Of a stretch of DNA of 64,000 nt, positions 23,481 through 33,903 are shown piece after piece. The notes beneath the pieces were generated by a model. That model saw nothing but the letters and a program-made list of their open reading frames with translations. It did no database searches and was not told the origin of the DNA. The DNA is taken from NCBI GenBank assembly GCA_014529385.2, contig CM043942.1, forward strand, positions 48,404,244 through 48,468,243, written 5' to 3'. The position numbers were made by a program, and so were the translations under genes. The first letter of the stretch is position 1. Every line of letters begins with the position of its first letter. Origin of the DNA: Adiantum capillus-veneris (lineage: Eukaryota > Streptophyta > Polypodiopsida > Polypodiales > Pteridaceae).

Positions 23481-24550
23481 CATAATGGAATTAGAGGAGA
23501 TTGAGTAGGTGATGAGAGTAGGAAGCAGTGGGTGTGGGAGTAGGAAGGTCGCTGAAGTTAAGAGGGGGTGCCTCCTCCGCATGCTTACTCACACCCGCAA
23601 GAAAGCTTTTGGCTTCTATCCCTAAGCTTTGTGTTGCTCCTTTTGAAGGCTTGCTAACACCTGCAAGAAAGCTGTCTGCTTGAATGCCTAATAAAGCTCT
23701 TTCAACCTCATCAGATGGGGTGAGACCTTGGGGAATCATCCGATCTCGCATGGACTGAGCCTCCTCACGATCCTTGCCATCCTACAGTAAAACAATCATT
23801 AGCTCATAAGCTGAAGCATCAATCTCAACCTCCTCAGTGAGAAGAGCCTTCGCCTTATCAACGAAACCTGCTCTAGCATCCACTGAAAAAAGACTAGCGT
23901 AAGCTTTGCAATCTTGAACATCGACTTTCTCTTTGAGGTTCTTGAAAAGAGTTTCTGCCTCCTCAACCAAGCCCAGCTTTCCAAACCATCCAATTAGCGT
24001 CATCAGAGTCTCCACCCCGGGCCTTATAGCCATGCTTTCTAGCTTTAACAGCACGTCTACCGCCCTTTGAAACTGATTTTTTCTTCTCGAAGGCAGCAAA
24101 ATAAGCATGCTGACTGACTCATCTGGAGGAGCAAATCCTGAATTCATCATATGTTCCATTTTGAGGACAGCAGATGGTAGCAAGTTTGAGTGAATATAAA
24201 GATTCATAAGAGCTGAGTTTCTCCCTCTTCAAGATTCCCAGTTTCAGAGTAAAACTCAATCATTTTATTGCATGCACCAAGATTAGGCATGTAACCCATT
24301 GAACGTATTCCATCGAACATCTCTCTAGCTTCATCAAGCCTCTTCAGTTTGCAGTTCATATCAAGCAACAAAGTGCATGCTACAAAATCAGGGGGAAGCC
24401 CTTGTCATCCAAAGTACTCGTCAACCTGTCTACATCATCATAACGTTCTAAGTTCATGTATTTTACTAGAATTCTTTGCAGATCCTGGCTTCGAACTTCA
24501 AAAGTGTCCTAAAAAAGGTGCAAACTCAAAAATATGCATTTATAATGGAC

Positions 24551-24553
<3 letters not shown>

Positions 24554-24612
<59 letters not shown>
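24554..24612. repeat. (CT)n microsatellite
   Basis: Near-perfect CT tract of about 59 bp in the presumed intron of PPR copy 1. The matching tract in copy 2 (48279-48317) is about 20 bp shorter. Confidence 0.97.
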
Positions 24613-24614
<2 letters not shown>

Positions 24615-24978
24615 CACGGAGGAGATTGATGAGATCCACTAGCAACCAATGATGGATCTCCTATGATTTAGCTCTTTTGAGGATTGTACACCCTGCTCAT
24701 CATCTTGTATCATCCTTTGTTTCAGCTCTCACCCACTATATTCCCACACGCACACCCACATTGTGTTGTATTAGCCCCCCAGTCACTACTTTCACCCCCC
24801 TAATCATATCCTACATAGTTCCAGCTAGCTGCTTCGTTGACAAGTAGCAGTTAAGATTTAAGTTTTTCACTTCATTTTATTTTTGTACCAGACATTGTAT
24901 TAGATTCACCAAGATTGTATTGGTGTGATCTCATAGGTCATTTTGGCCTTTTGAAGACGTTTAATATAACATTTCATT

Positions 24979-24981
<3 letters not shown>

Positions 24982-25029
<48 letters not shown>
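24982..25029. repeat. (CT)n microsatellite
   Basis: About 48 bp of CT in the PPR copy 1 intron. The matching tract in copy 2 (48678-48695) is only about 18 bp. Confidence 0.97.
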
Positions 25030-25033
<4 letters not shown>

Positions 25034-25340
25034 AGGCAACGCAGGGCAGTCGCGAGCAGAGTAGAGTAAATGCTACCAGGGCAGGCGCGAATAGAGCAGA
25101 GGAGGCACAACAAGACATCCTACGTGTAGGTGATTGTACATCCTACGCGTAGTTGAGAAGACATCCTACGCGTAGGTGGATTTTTCTTTTGAGATGAAGC
25201 ACCCTTAGCGTGAAAAAGTCCACAAAGAAACAATAAAAGCACCTTTTTCAGCCACATAACCCTCTTTGCCAAAAGCAGCCTTCAAACCACCCACTAAGAA
25301 TTAAAATAACTAATTAATATTGAAAAATTACAATCTCAGG

Positions 25341-25606
25341 GAGGGCACGTCGACGTGCCCTCACTCAAGGATGAAATAGGGAAAGAGAAATTCAACTCAT
25401 TGGAAGGACACCTCAACGTTTCCTCTGAGAAATTTTGATATTTTCCTTTCCATATTTCATCATTGGATGAGGGCACGTCGACGTGCCCTCCCTGAGATTG
25501 GACTTTCCAATTGTAAATTTATTGTTTGGAGGAGGGCATGTCGACATGCCCTCCCTGAGATTGCTGTTAATTTATTGCTTGGAAGAGGGAACATCGACGT
25601 GCCTTC
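25341..25606. repeat. four 22-bp palindromes centred on GTCGAC
   Basis: Palindromes at 25341-25362, 25469-25490, 25532-25553 and 25585-25606 have the core GGCACGTCGACGTGCC or GGCATGTCGACATGCC, flanked by GAG and CTC. The first three are perfect reverse-palindromes over all 22 bases; the fourth has several changes. Most are followed by a shared cctgagattg-type phrase. The CACGTC/GACGTG halves contain the ACGT core bound by plant bZIP factors. Equivalent, more degraded sites lie in copy 2 at 61144-61281. Confidence 0.92.
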
Positions 25607-25697
25607 CTTGAGATTCCAATTAGCCTTGGTGAAATTCAAGATTGCAATCATGCCTATCTCTTTTGAACGGCCAAATTCTGCTCATCAGAATCTCATG

Positions 25698-25930
25698 TCA
25701 TATTAATGGCTCACAAACATCAGCAACAAGGTTGCGTGGTACCTTTGCTAGGCGCATATTATTGTCATCACCATTTACGCTCACACCATCAACCTCTGAA
25801 TGTAATGAAGCATGTGGACATATGGCATTGTTATCAACACCATGGGATTTGTCATGTAGGCAAAATTTGGATTTGCCCGAGATAATTGTATGTCTGTCAA
25901 CAACATCAATGTTGGTACAACACCAATAAA
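25698..25930 (-). other. conserved ~75-codon frame in the PPR intron
   Basis: The minus frame reads CLHDKSHGVDNNAICPH, then EVDGVS and VPRNLV, and ends DVCEPLI before a stop. The same reading, with a few replacements, is open in copy 2 (about 61605-61373). It may be a further exon, or the coding remnant of an old element carried inside the duplicated block. I do not recognise a family. Confidence 0.4.
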
Positions 25931-26021
25931 ACTTATGCTTAACACCACCCTCACAGGGTTGCCCCTCACACCTTGGAGGGGGGGGGGAGGACCGGCTATG
26001 GCGAAAATAACTAGGATTTTT

Positions 26022-26032
<11 letters not shown>

Positions 26033-26067
<35 letters not shown>
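26033..26067. repeat. (AC)n microsatellite, replaced by (AG)n in the paralogue
   Basis: About 35 bp of AC between tttttg and gatcaattatcatcc. The same point in copy 2 (61704-61754) is (AG)n. Confidence 0.95.
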
Positions 26068-26069
<2 letters not shown>

Positions 26070-26729
26070 TCAATTATCATCCACGAAGGTCAGATATGAC
26101 CTATGGGACTGGAAACAAAACATTACAGAGAGTTCTTCAAAGTGAGGGGGTTGTGAGATACATCTCAGTTAAGGACTGAGTGTCCGACAAGGGGTAAATA
26201 AAAGGAAGATAAGTTGAACAAAACCTATGAACAAGGGAACCCCCCCCCCCCCCCGAAAGAACAAAGTGCCGCGCAGAAAAAGACAAACCTCAACAAAGAT
26301 GATGCATTGTGTGCAGCCAACAAGGCCAGCACTCAACTGCAAACCAATGAAATATTTTCATGAGTCATTAGTGATTTACCTCTTTACCACCAGCTCCTGT
26401 GAGCCCGAGGCTGGAAGACAAATCTTGCTTCTCTCGACTTCCTCCGCACCGTCTGAACCCGACCATAGCATCTCTCATTAAAAGCACAAAGAGGCGCATG
26501 ATTGAATAGGAAGGTGAGCATAGAGGGGACGCCCTGCAGCGCCTGGAAGAGGGGACGCCCTGCAGCGCATATGGAAGGCGTGCCGAAATGGAGGGCCATT
26601 GCAGCAGGCTGCGCAATTTCGTCCTGGGACCTGCTATCGGGCTGCTGCGCCTTACAAGGCTGATGGAAATTGAGGCATTGAATGCCATGGGATTTCTTTT
26701 CCACAAGCGCAGCGAGTTCACTGCCCACG

Positions 26730-27277
26730 TTGTACTTCAGTGATGGGAGTTCAATTTTTCACAAATTAAGACAATTATATCTAAAGGTATCCCACTAGCT
26801 TTTAAAGAGTATGCAACAACTTTGAACACGTAGCAATCAAGGAAGTACACGTCAAGAAATGGTGTGAGCCAAGAATGTGAACACTTTGAGCCTTCCATAT
26901 AATCCATAATGTGATGTAGCAAATCGCAATTAAACCTGCATCCCTTGGATGTAGATTGAAGTTATGCATAGTGTGTGGAAGCATATCAAGAGTGCATCGT
27001 TCGTAGCCCAAAGGTGTGAGCATGAAGATCGAATCTATAAGAATGCCCTAAAATAGAGTATAATACCCTAGAAATTGTAATAGCCGTGCAACCACCCCCA
27101 ACATCATAAACCCGTCATGAATCTCAACTTTGATAAACAACATATTGCTTGCCAAAACCAGTTGTGCATATGGGCATAACCAAAAGCAATGGCCTAGGGA
27201 CTCCTCATATTGTGTAATATATTGTTGACATGCTGGGTCATGACCAACATGTGCAGCTCAGGTGTCGATAGGGAGAC
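26730..27277. other. no recognisable gene
   Basis: Spacer between the PPR first-exon candidate and the larger TIR element. Short frames only. Confidence 0.4.
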
Positions 27278-27279
27278 CT

Positions 27280-27898
27280 GCAAGATATTAAAGATTAGGG
27301 AAAATTACCAAAATACCCCTCTAATTTGTGGAAATTCCCAAAATACCCTTGTTTCTATTTTGGTTGAATAGTTCAAAATTTTCTAATCCTTATTCCTTTT
27401 TTACAATTGACATCCGTTTGTTAGTGCTTAACATGTAATTTTTCACAAATTACCTGCAAGATATTAATGATTAGGAAAAATTACCAAAATATCCTCTAAT
27501 TTCCGGAAATTCCCAAAATACCCTTGTTTCTATTTTGGTTGAATAGTTCAAAATTTTCTAATCTTTATTCCTTTTTGACAATTGACATCCGTTTGTTAGT
27601 GCTTAACATGTAATTTTTCACAAATTACCTTGCAAAAAAAGACAATTATATCTAAAAATAATGAAGCATTTCATCTCCAAAGCATACGTAACGAAGTCAA
27701 ATTCTAGTTTTAGCATCTTGTATTGATACACAATAAGTCTTCTTATAAAAAGCTAGAAATGTTTTTATCTTTGGAGAAATTCAATCTGACGACCAGGGGT
27801 ATTTTGGAAAATTTGAAGGGCATTTTGGGAATTTATAACCAAATATTGGGGGTATTTTGGGAATTTTCACAAATTAGAGGGGTATTTTGGTAATTTTT
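27280..27898. mobile_element. TIR element (family E, copy 2) with internal tandem duplication
   Basis: The left end aaaattaccaaaatacccct (27301) and the right end, whose complement is aaaattaccaaaatacccct (ending about 27898), form an inverted repeat of about 48 bp with few mismatches. The left 176 bp, from cctgcaagatatta at 27278, is repeated at 27454-27629, so the element has two left ends. Shared interior with 22803-23160 is in reverse orientation. No coding capacity. Confidence 0.82.
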
Positions 27899-27899
27899 C

Positions 27900-29220
27900 A
27901 TAATAATTAGCTTATGAGAGTCAAGGTTTAATTTTCCCAAGGGCCAAGACAATTGGACCAATGCCCACGTATACATTTGAATATGTCTTACAACTTAATT
28001 TTATTAAAAAAAAACGCAGAATCATAGGGGATGCCTTGAGGGAAAAGGGAGGGCGTCCCCCCCTCCCCCCCACACACACCTGCAAGAGGACGCGTAAGCC
28101 CTCTCAATCTTTCCCTTTTTGTCCATGCTACTCGTGCTTTCTCTCTGTCTGTCCATGCCAAAATTTGAAAAAATTGCTTCATTGTATAGTGCATGGAGAG
28201 ACTTCTGCTATTTTTGACGAAAAGTGGTAGGTCCCCGCATTATTTCATTGAGATGCTTTCATGAGAGGGCATGTGAGAGCCGTCCCACAGGTCGAGGGCT
28301 TGCAGCGTATAGTGATCTACCTCCTATGCATTGCATGCGCCCAGTGGGACGCAACTCTAACAATGTCATTCTAAATGGAAGTATAGGTGACATAAAGTGC
28401 TTGGAATGACAAATCAAAATTTGCCATGCCTTTAGGAATGCCATGAATGTGATATGATTATCCATAGAAAATACAAGGTGGTTGTCCAATCTTATCAGTG
28501 GTGGAGAGGATGCATAGCCTTACAAGGCATTACATGCCATGACCTTTCTTTTCCACGATGCCATGACCTTGACTTTGCCAAGAGGAAAAGCGTGCTCTTT
28601 CAGCCTACAATAAACAAATGTGCTATGGCAAACGTGCTCTTTCAGCCTACAATAAACAAATGCCTTTGTTGAAGTTGAATTGAATGTCACTTTTGAAGAC
28701 CTCTTGTGAAATTCTATAAAAGCAGGCATTGTTGTGCCTTTGTGTATCTGAAGAACTGTGCGAAAATACTTTGTGCTAAAATTACTTTGCTTGGCAATGG
28801 CTTCCAAATAGTGGGAGATTTTTTGCTCCTGAAGGTCGAGAATGGTACGTAAGCAGTGGAGATTTTGATGGTGCTGATAGCATGGATTTTGAAGGCGGTG
28901 AGACCTATTGAAGATTTTTGTCTTGTTCTACTTACTATTTTTTCTTGGCCAAACTCTTTAAGAATTTGTATCATCGAATCTATTGTTGATCGGCATTATG
29001 AATGTGTTACTCATTGTGAGATTGTTCGATATTATTGTCTAATCATGCTTACTTTGATTATTGTTATGGAAATGTGATGGTTGCTTCGCTGATTCTCTTC
29101 TTGTCGTCTTGTTTTGTTATTGAGTGCTTGTGTAGTCTTGGTTTTTTGCTCGCGTTCCACCAAGCCGTTCTTGGTTTTTTAAAATCTAGCTTTCATAACC
29201 CTCGACATGTTTAAGCGATG
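27900..29220. other. no recognisable gene; one short tandem repeat
   Basis: No domain-bearing frame. At 28590-28661 a 30-bp phrase (cgtgctctttcagcctacaa, continuing taaacaaatg) occurs twice, 42 bp apart. Confidence 0.45.
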
Positions 29221-29227
29221 AGCATAC

Positions 29228-29706
29228 ACACCTAGGATTTCTTTCACATCGTCGCATTGTGCCTTCTCTCCATGAACATAGGCTTACACGGCTACAATCC
29301 TTCTACTATATGGTTCAAAGGTCGAAATGGCTTGATCATTTCATATGCATGTGCTGTACGACACACCTAAGATTTCTTTCGCGTCCCCGCATTGTGGCTT
29401 TTCTCCACGAATATAGGCTTGCACGACTACAATCCTTCTAATATGTAGTTCAAAGATCAATGTTCTAGGTCATATTTGCGGATACATACAAGCGTTTCTT
29501 AAGTTTGCTAGCTTTTAAGAAACCAATTGGTAGGACACTCTTGAGTAATCATACTTGGTCAACATGCTCTCCTTTCAATAGGCCATCTATCGTGTATACA
29601 AGCGTTTCTTAAGTTTGCTATCTTTTAAGAAGCCAATTGGTAGGCCAGTCTTGAGTAATCATACTTGGTCAACATGCTCTCTTTTCAATAGGCCATCTAT
29701 GGACTT
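29228..29706 (+). repeat. two adjacent tandem duplications (135-bp and 110-bp units)
   Basis: The first pair begins acaccta at 29228 and 29363 and shares ataggcttrcacgrctacaa. The second pair begins tacaagcgtttcttaagttt at 29487 and 29597 and ends aataggccatctat. Two separate doublings side by side suggest a locally unstable spacer. Confidence 0.85.
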
Positions 29707-29803
29707 GTGGTCATCATATTTTGTGTTAAACTTCCTTTCATCATAACTAAGCTACTTATGTAATATATGAGGATAAGAATTATTATCTTGTCTTGTGTCA
29801 TGT

Positions 29804-29808
<5 letters not shown>

Positions 29809-29846
<38 letters not shown>
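29809..29846. repeat. (CT)n microsatellite
   Basis: About 38 bp CT tract upstream of the spliced gene at 30.1 kb. Confidence 0.95.
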
Positions 29847-29848
<2 letters not shown>

Positions 29849-30094
29849 AACCCACACAGACATACATACACTTGTATCGCAACAACATTTGCCACTCTCA
29901 TATGATTACCACCTTCCTATAATTGAAAGCGCCTCTTTGTCTTCTAGGTGCTTTGATATACAAGGAGTAGTTATACGGCAAGGTTGTCACCTTGAACAGT
30001 TCGTGTGACAAATGACTGCTTGTGTTTCTACCTATCATTATTAAAATTTTCATTGTATATGGAAGGTGTTAGGTGCTCATAATTAATTTTCTAC

Positions 30095-31780
30095 AGAGCT
30101 TCGAAGGTTGGCAGAAGGTACGCTTATCTCAAGCGGTAAACGTTTCGACGTGCCCCCAACTGCTTGCACATCAGCAGTGTCTCACAAAAGATCGAAGCAG
30201 GACCTTCATAGGCCTCACAAGCCTACTGCACGCGCATTGTTTCATTTGAACGACCCGGTGAACTCTGCATGTGAGTATTCATTATTCGAAAAACATGTCT
30301 TTCTGAGAGCGATTTCATCAACTCATAGAGTTGTTTGTTTTTGTTGCTATCTTTTGGATTATGTAGACAAGCAACCCGTGGTGGAGCACATTAATATCAA
30401 GAAGGAACCATATGTTGAAACAGTTGTTCCATCCCATGCGCTAAACAAGCCAACACCTCTTGATATTGAGCCTTTTTCTATTGAGCCTCCCTTGCCACTC
30501 CAAGAAACAATTGTCCCAAACCCTATTAAGGACATACCTCTTAACAATGCCAACGATCCGAGCCCGATTGAAATTGAGCCTTCTGTTCAACCTTCTGGCT
30601 TGTATGGATTGGGTGAATCATCTCAACTAGATAAGAAGCCTATTGATCTTAGCATTGTTCTATTTCCTCAAAGTCTTCTCCCACAATTCTTGATCACTCA
30701 TATCTCTGACTCAAGCCCACGATTCTGTATTGAGGGCCAGATATTGAATCTATATGGAACCTACAAAGTTAAGTCTTGACCAACTAAAATACAAACGTTA
30801 CTTGAAGCTCGACTTGGTTGATGAAGAATGCATCGACACTATTACGGTGGTGATCAATGATCCATACATATAGCTCTACGTAGACAAGCTCCACCTCATT
30901 GACTTTGTTCACATTGACAGCCCAGTTGTCAGACGCAAAAATAGGGCAGATGGGAGGTCAGCACTGTATTCCTTGTACATCGATGCTACTACTGCTGTAA
31001 GCACAACGGAACCTTTCCCCGTGTCTCTTACATTTACCCCTGATTGCAAGATACGTGCATTTCTTGATGAGATAGGTGCACAACAATCTTCGAGTGGACG
31101 TTCTCAATTGAGCACACTTGCTTTTGTTATTTTACAAAAGCACAACTCGCAGTCAAGATTTGGTGGGTCTGTTGGTGACCTTCTGATTGCAGATGGTCCT
31201 CTCCCATCAGATAAGGCATTTGTAAGAATTGACCTATCTTGCTTATTGTTTTTTTGCTCTTTTATTATATATTTGAAATCTTCCATGATATATTGATGCT
31301 CTTTTTGATTTTGTTTCCATATTTAATCTTTTCCTGTAGCTGAGTTTTGTGAACTCTCGCAAAGATGATTGCCAACAATTGCTTCAAGAAATGGTTGTTG
31401 ATGGCCCTGTAATGTGCGTTGCAAGAAACATCGGTGCATTCCTTGCCAAGGCCAATACCTTGTCAATACTGGATGTTACAATTCTAGTGCCTGTTCGTAG
31501 TGCACGCCTCAGAGAGGAGCTTGCCGCCGTCTTTCAGGCTCAAACCAAAAATTTGGGCTACAATCGTGAGGTGTACTCATATAGCATATAGTGATATATC
31601 AGAAGTGACTTCTCTCATTTTCTTACATAGTTGCCTTGTCCAGGTTGTTGGCACCCTCCGATTCGTCAACTTCAATATGTGTTGTTGGAGAAGCATTGTT
31701 CGAATTGTAAATCCACAAAAGTGTGTAGACTTAGGCAGGCACCTTATTGTGGATTTTGCAATAACAACACCACAATAATC
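30095..31780 (+). pseudogene. unrecognised multi-exon gene, damaged; possible Helitron companion
   Basis: Splice signals are clear: an acceptor at tttctacag/ag (near 30094), GTGAGT at about 30271 paired with ttatgtag at 30366, GTAAGA near 31220 paired with ttcctgtag at about 31339, and GTGTAC near 31571 paired with gtccag near 31644. Exon 2 encodes a proline-rich stretch with repeated IEP units (PLDIEPFSIEPPLP). Another frame starts at an ATG at 30754 (MEPTKLSLDQLKYKRYLKLD), meets a TAG at 30871, then continues open through FVHIDSPVVRRKN to GPLPSDKAF. The last two exons read LSFVNSRKDDCQQLLQEMV and VVGTLRFVNFNMC. I do not recognise a family; I considered a replication-protein-A-like role but the match is not convincing. 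It lies 0.8 kb upstream of the Helitron, in the same orientation, so it may be its accessory ORF or an unrelated host gene. Confidence 0.5.
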
Positions 31781-32204
31781 ACAACACCGAAGCTGTAAGC
31801 AAAAAGATTCTTGATGTGCAAGTTATTGGTGCAGCAACCGATTTAGTGCTTGCGTTGAATAGAACCTTCAACCAAATTTACACTGAGTCCGTTTCCGAGG
31901 CAAGAGATATCTTAGCAACAACCTCACGGTTTGGCTGTTTCAAAATCAACGCGAGTGGCCATGTGGTGGCGTATCAAACTGAATCTTAGTCTTGTGAATG
32001 TTTGCTTTTCATTACTAGCTACCCTTTATTTTTCTTGCTTGTTCTAACTATATCCTCAAACAAAACCAATGCTTCCATCCTCTACTTCTTTGTAACATGC
32101 TTTTGCACACTTTTGGTTGTGGTTCTAAGTATTGTGGTTATGCTTGTAAGTATTGTTCGCTTCTTCCGTGAATTGAGAACTCAAAACATTTCTGTATTTC
32201 TCTT

Positions 32205-32209
<5 letters not shown>

Positions 32210-32248
<39 letters not shown>

Positions 32249-32294
32249 GATCTAGAATCAAATACAAATATGCACACATAGATACACAAAACAT

Positions 32295-32376
<82 letters not shown>

Positions 32377-32427
32377 CTTCTTCTTCTGTGTGTGTGTGTG
32401 TGTGTCCATTGCTTGTAAAGCAACACA

Positions 32428-32464
<37 letters not shown>
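32210..32464. repeat. compound microsatellite (CT)(CT)(AC)(GT)(CT)
   Basis: CT at 32210-32245, CT at 32295-32320, AC at 32320-32374, a CTT-rich joint, GT at 32387-32405, and CT at 32433-32464. The AC and GT blocks are complementary and about 12 bp apart, so they can form a hairpin with a stem of up to about 19 bp. It lies directly upstream of the first Helitron ATG. Confidence 0.95.
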
Positions 32465-32466
<2 letters not shown>

Positions 32467-32545
32467 TGTCTACTCCTCAATTCCTCTCTCTATCTATCAA
32501 TTATATGCAAAACAACAAACACTACTCTCTTCCTCTCTCTCTATA

Positions 32546-33680
32546 ATGGAAAATCCTACTGGTTTCAATATTCCAAAAGAGATAGACATTGACATGCTAT
32601 TTATGCAAACACATCCTCTTAATCAACAATTGTTTCTAGCACTCCATAGTGTATCGCAAATAAACTTAAGCTTTGAGTCATTTAGACTTATAATGCAACA
32701 ATGCTTGTTTGAGAACCACTTAACAAATTCTATCACACACTCTTCAGCTTCATTCTTCTTTGGATCACAGCTAGAGTCATTCAGTGAAAGAGCTATACAA
32801 TTGTATGCTTTATACGATACTTGTAAAACATCGATGAGTCTCACAATGGAAGTCATCAATATTTTCGCTCACAAATTCGAAAAAACACTTACCATAATCC
32901 TTTACAATGCTACAAGTGGACACAACAAAAAACAAGTAGTTGGAAAATCAATTGAGCAGTTCAAAAAAGGACTTCTAATTATAGATGGATCTATTATCGG
33001 CTTCATATATTATGCTTTCACGACTTCACAATCACGTCGTAAACTTGTCTATTGGACAATTGAAGAGTGTGATTTATTAACCCACTTATGGAGAGAGAAC
33101 ATGCACAAACCAGCTACTCAAATCGCAGATCTATTTATTGAAAAGCAACCACTTTGTGTCCATACACACTCTGCAATTACAACAAAATTGAAGCGACTAA
33201 GGTATATAAAGCTCACAGAGACTGCCTCATTGCAGCAACATCCTTCCATTCATTCACAACAAAAAAACAAGATTGTAAACAAATTCCTAAAGAGGCTTAA
33301 TGACATACCTACATATCCATGCGAAAAGTGTGGCCGGTTGTTTTTTCGCTCGCAAGTCATGCATTTCACTCCTCCACTGTGCTTACATGCTGGAGGTGGA
33401 AAACGAAAAAGATGCTCCCCTCTATTCTGTTGTCGTGCATGCAAACGCAAATCAAACAGATTTATGCTGCTGTTTGAGAGCTTGCATACATTGGGCTTTA
33501 ACGACCCTCTACCGCCAGTCCTGCAACAACTGAACAATGTCGAAGCATGCTTGGTCTCCATCCGCATACCATTCGCAAAGATTTGAGAACTAACTTATGA
33601 TGGCCAATATGGTTTGCGAGGCAGTGTCATGAATGTCCTTGAAAATATAAAAAAAACACAACAAGTTCTTCCTTGATTTA
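32546..33680 (+). pseudogene. Helitron N-terminal part: Myb/SANT-like and zinc-finger region
   Basis: A good ATG at 32546 opens a 346-residue frame to 33586. Residues about 170-225 (YWTIEECDLLTHLWRENMHK and onward to AITTKLKRL) resemble a Myb/SANT-like DNA-binding fold. Near the end is CEKCGRLFFRSQ, followed by a C-R-A-C-K-R-K cysteine/basic segment and NNVEACLVSIRIPFAKI. Together these match the region that precedes the Rep domain in Helitron proteins (DUF6570-type). After the stop, the next part of that region (YDGQYGLRGSVMNV) is still readable in the frame just downstream (about 33597-33680), so the stop is recent damage. The first 160 residues are unassigned; an OTU-like protease is conceivable but unsupported. 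Confidence 0.75.
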
Positions 33681-33903
33681 TCCAAGATGAGGCTTCAGTC
33701 TTGATAGGGCTCAAACGGAAGCTTGAGTACACACATTGCTACTTATCTGGCCTTGTTAGACCATTGCTGACACTAAAGGCCACACACCTCTTCTTCATAC
33801 CTCTTTGTACAAGAAGGAAAACATAACCATAAATGATAAATGGCTTGCACACTTTTAAGAAATCTCACACTCATCACTTTCCCTAGACACAAACACATAC
33901 GAG

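Larger units (their letters stand above)
23491..26728 (-). pseudogene. PPR-protein gene copy 1 (broken)
   Basis: Minus-strand gene. A possible first exon (26728-26390) starts MGSELAALVEKKSHGIQCLN and has the basic, serine-rich look of an organelle-targeting peptide; it ends at a GTAAAG donor. After introns holding the palindrome series and microsatellites, the main exon starts at an acceptor near 24514 (tttttttag). It runs through typical 35-residue PPR helices (GIRSMGYMPNLGACNKMIEF, GVETLMTLIGWFGKLGLVEE, DCKAYASLFSVDARAGFVDK) to about 23.58 kb. Such proteins bind RNA in plastids or mitochondria. Compared with copy 2 (47.2-62.2 kb) it lacks about 170 bp near 24215, and a stop interrupts IVLL/DGKDREEAQ near 23783. 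A 22-residue unit (LGIQADSFLAGVSKPSKGAT) is repeated near the C-terminus. The linkage of the first exon to the PPR exon is inference. Confidence 0.72.

Noticed and set aside
25341-25606. CRISPR-like array of palindromic repeats
   Set aside because: Spacing is irregular, spacers are not of uniform length, the context is a plant intron, and no cas genes exist.
30754-31780. Replication protein A (OB-fold) identity for the spliced gene
   Set aside because: Plant Helitrons often carry RPA genes, but the expected OB-fold phrases are not visible.
32125-32430. Minus frame with long Cys-Val and Arg-Glu runs
   Set aside because: It is simply the translation of the (AC)n and (CT)n tracts.
32546-33020. 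OTU cysteine protease in the Helitron N-terminal part
   Set aside because: Some Helentrons carry OTU, and CLFENHL was suggestive, but no catalytic D-G-N-C and H motif could be read.
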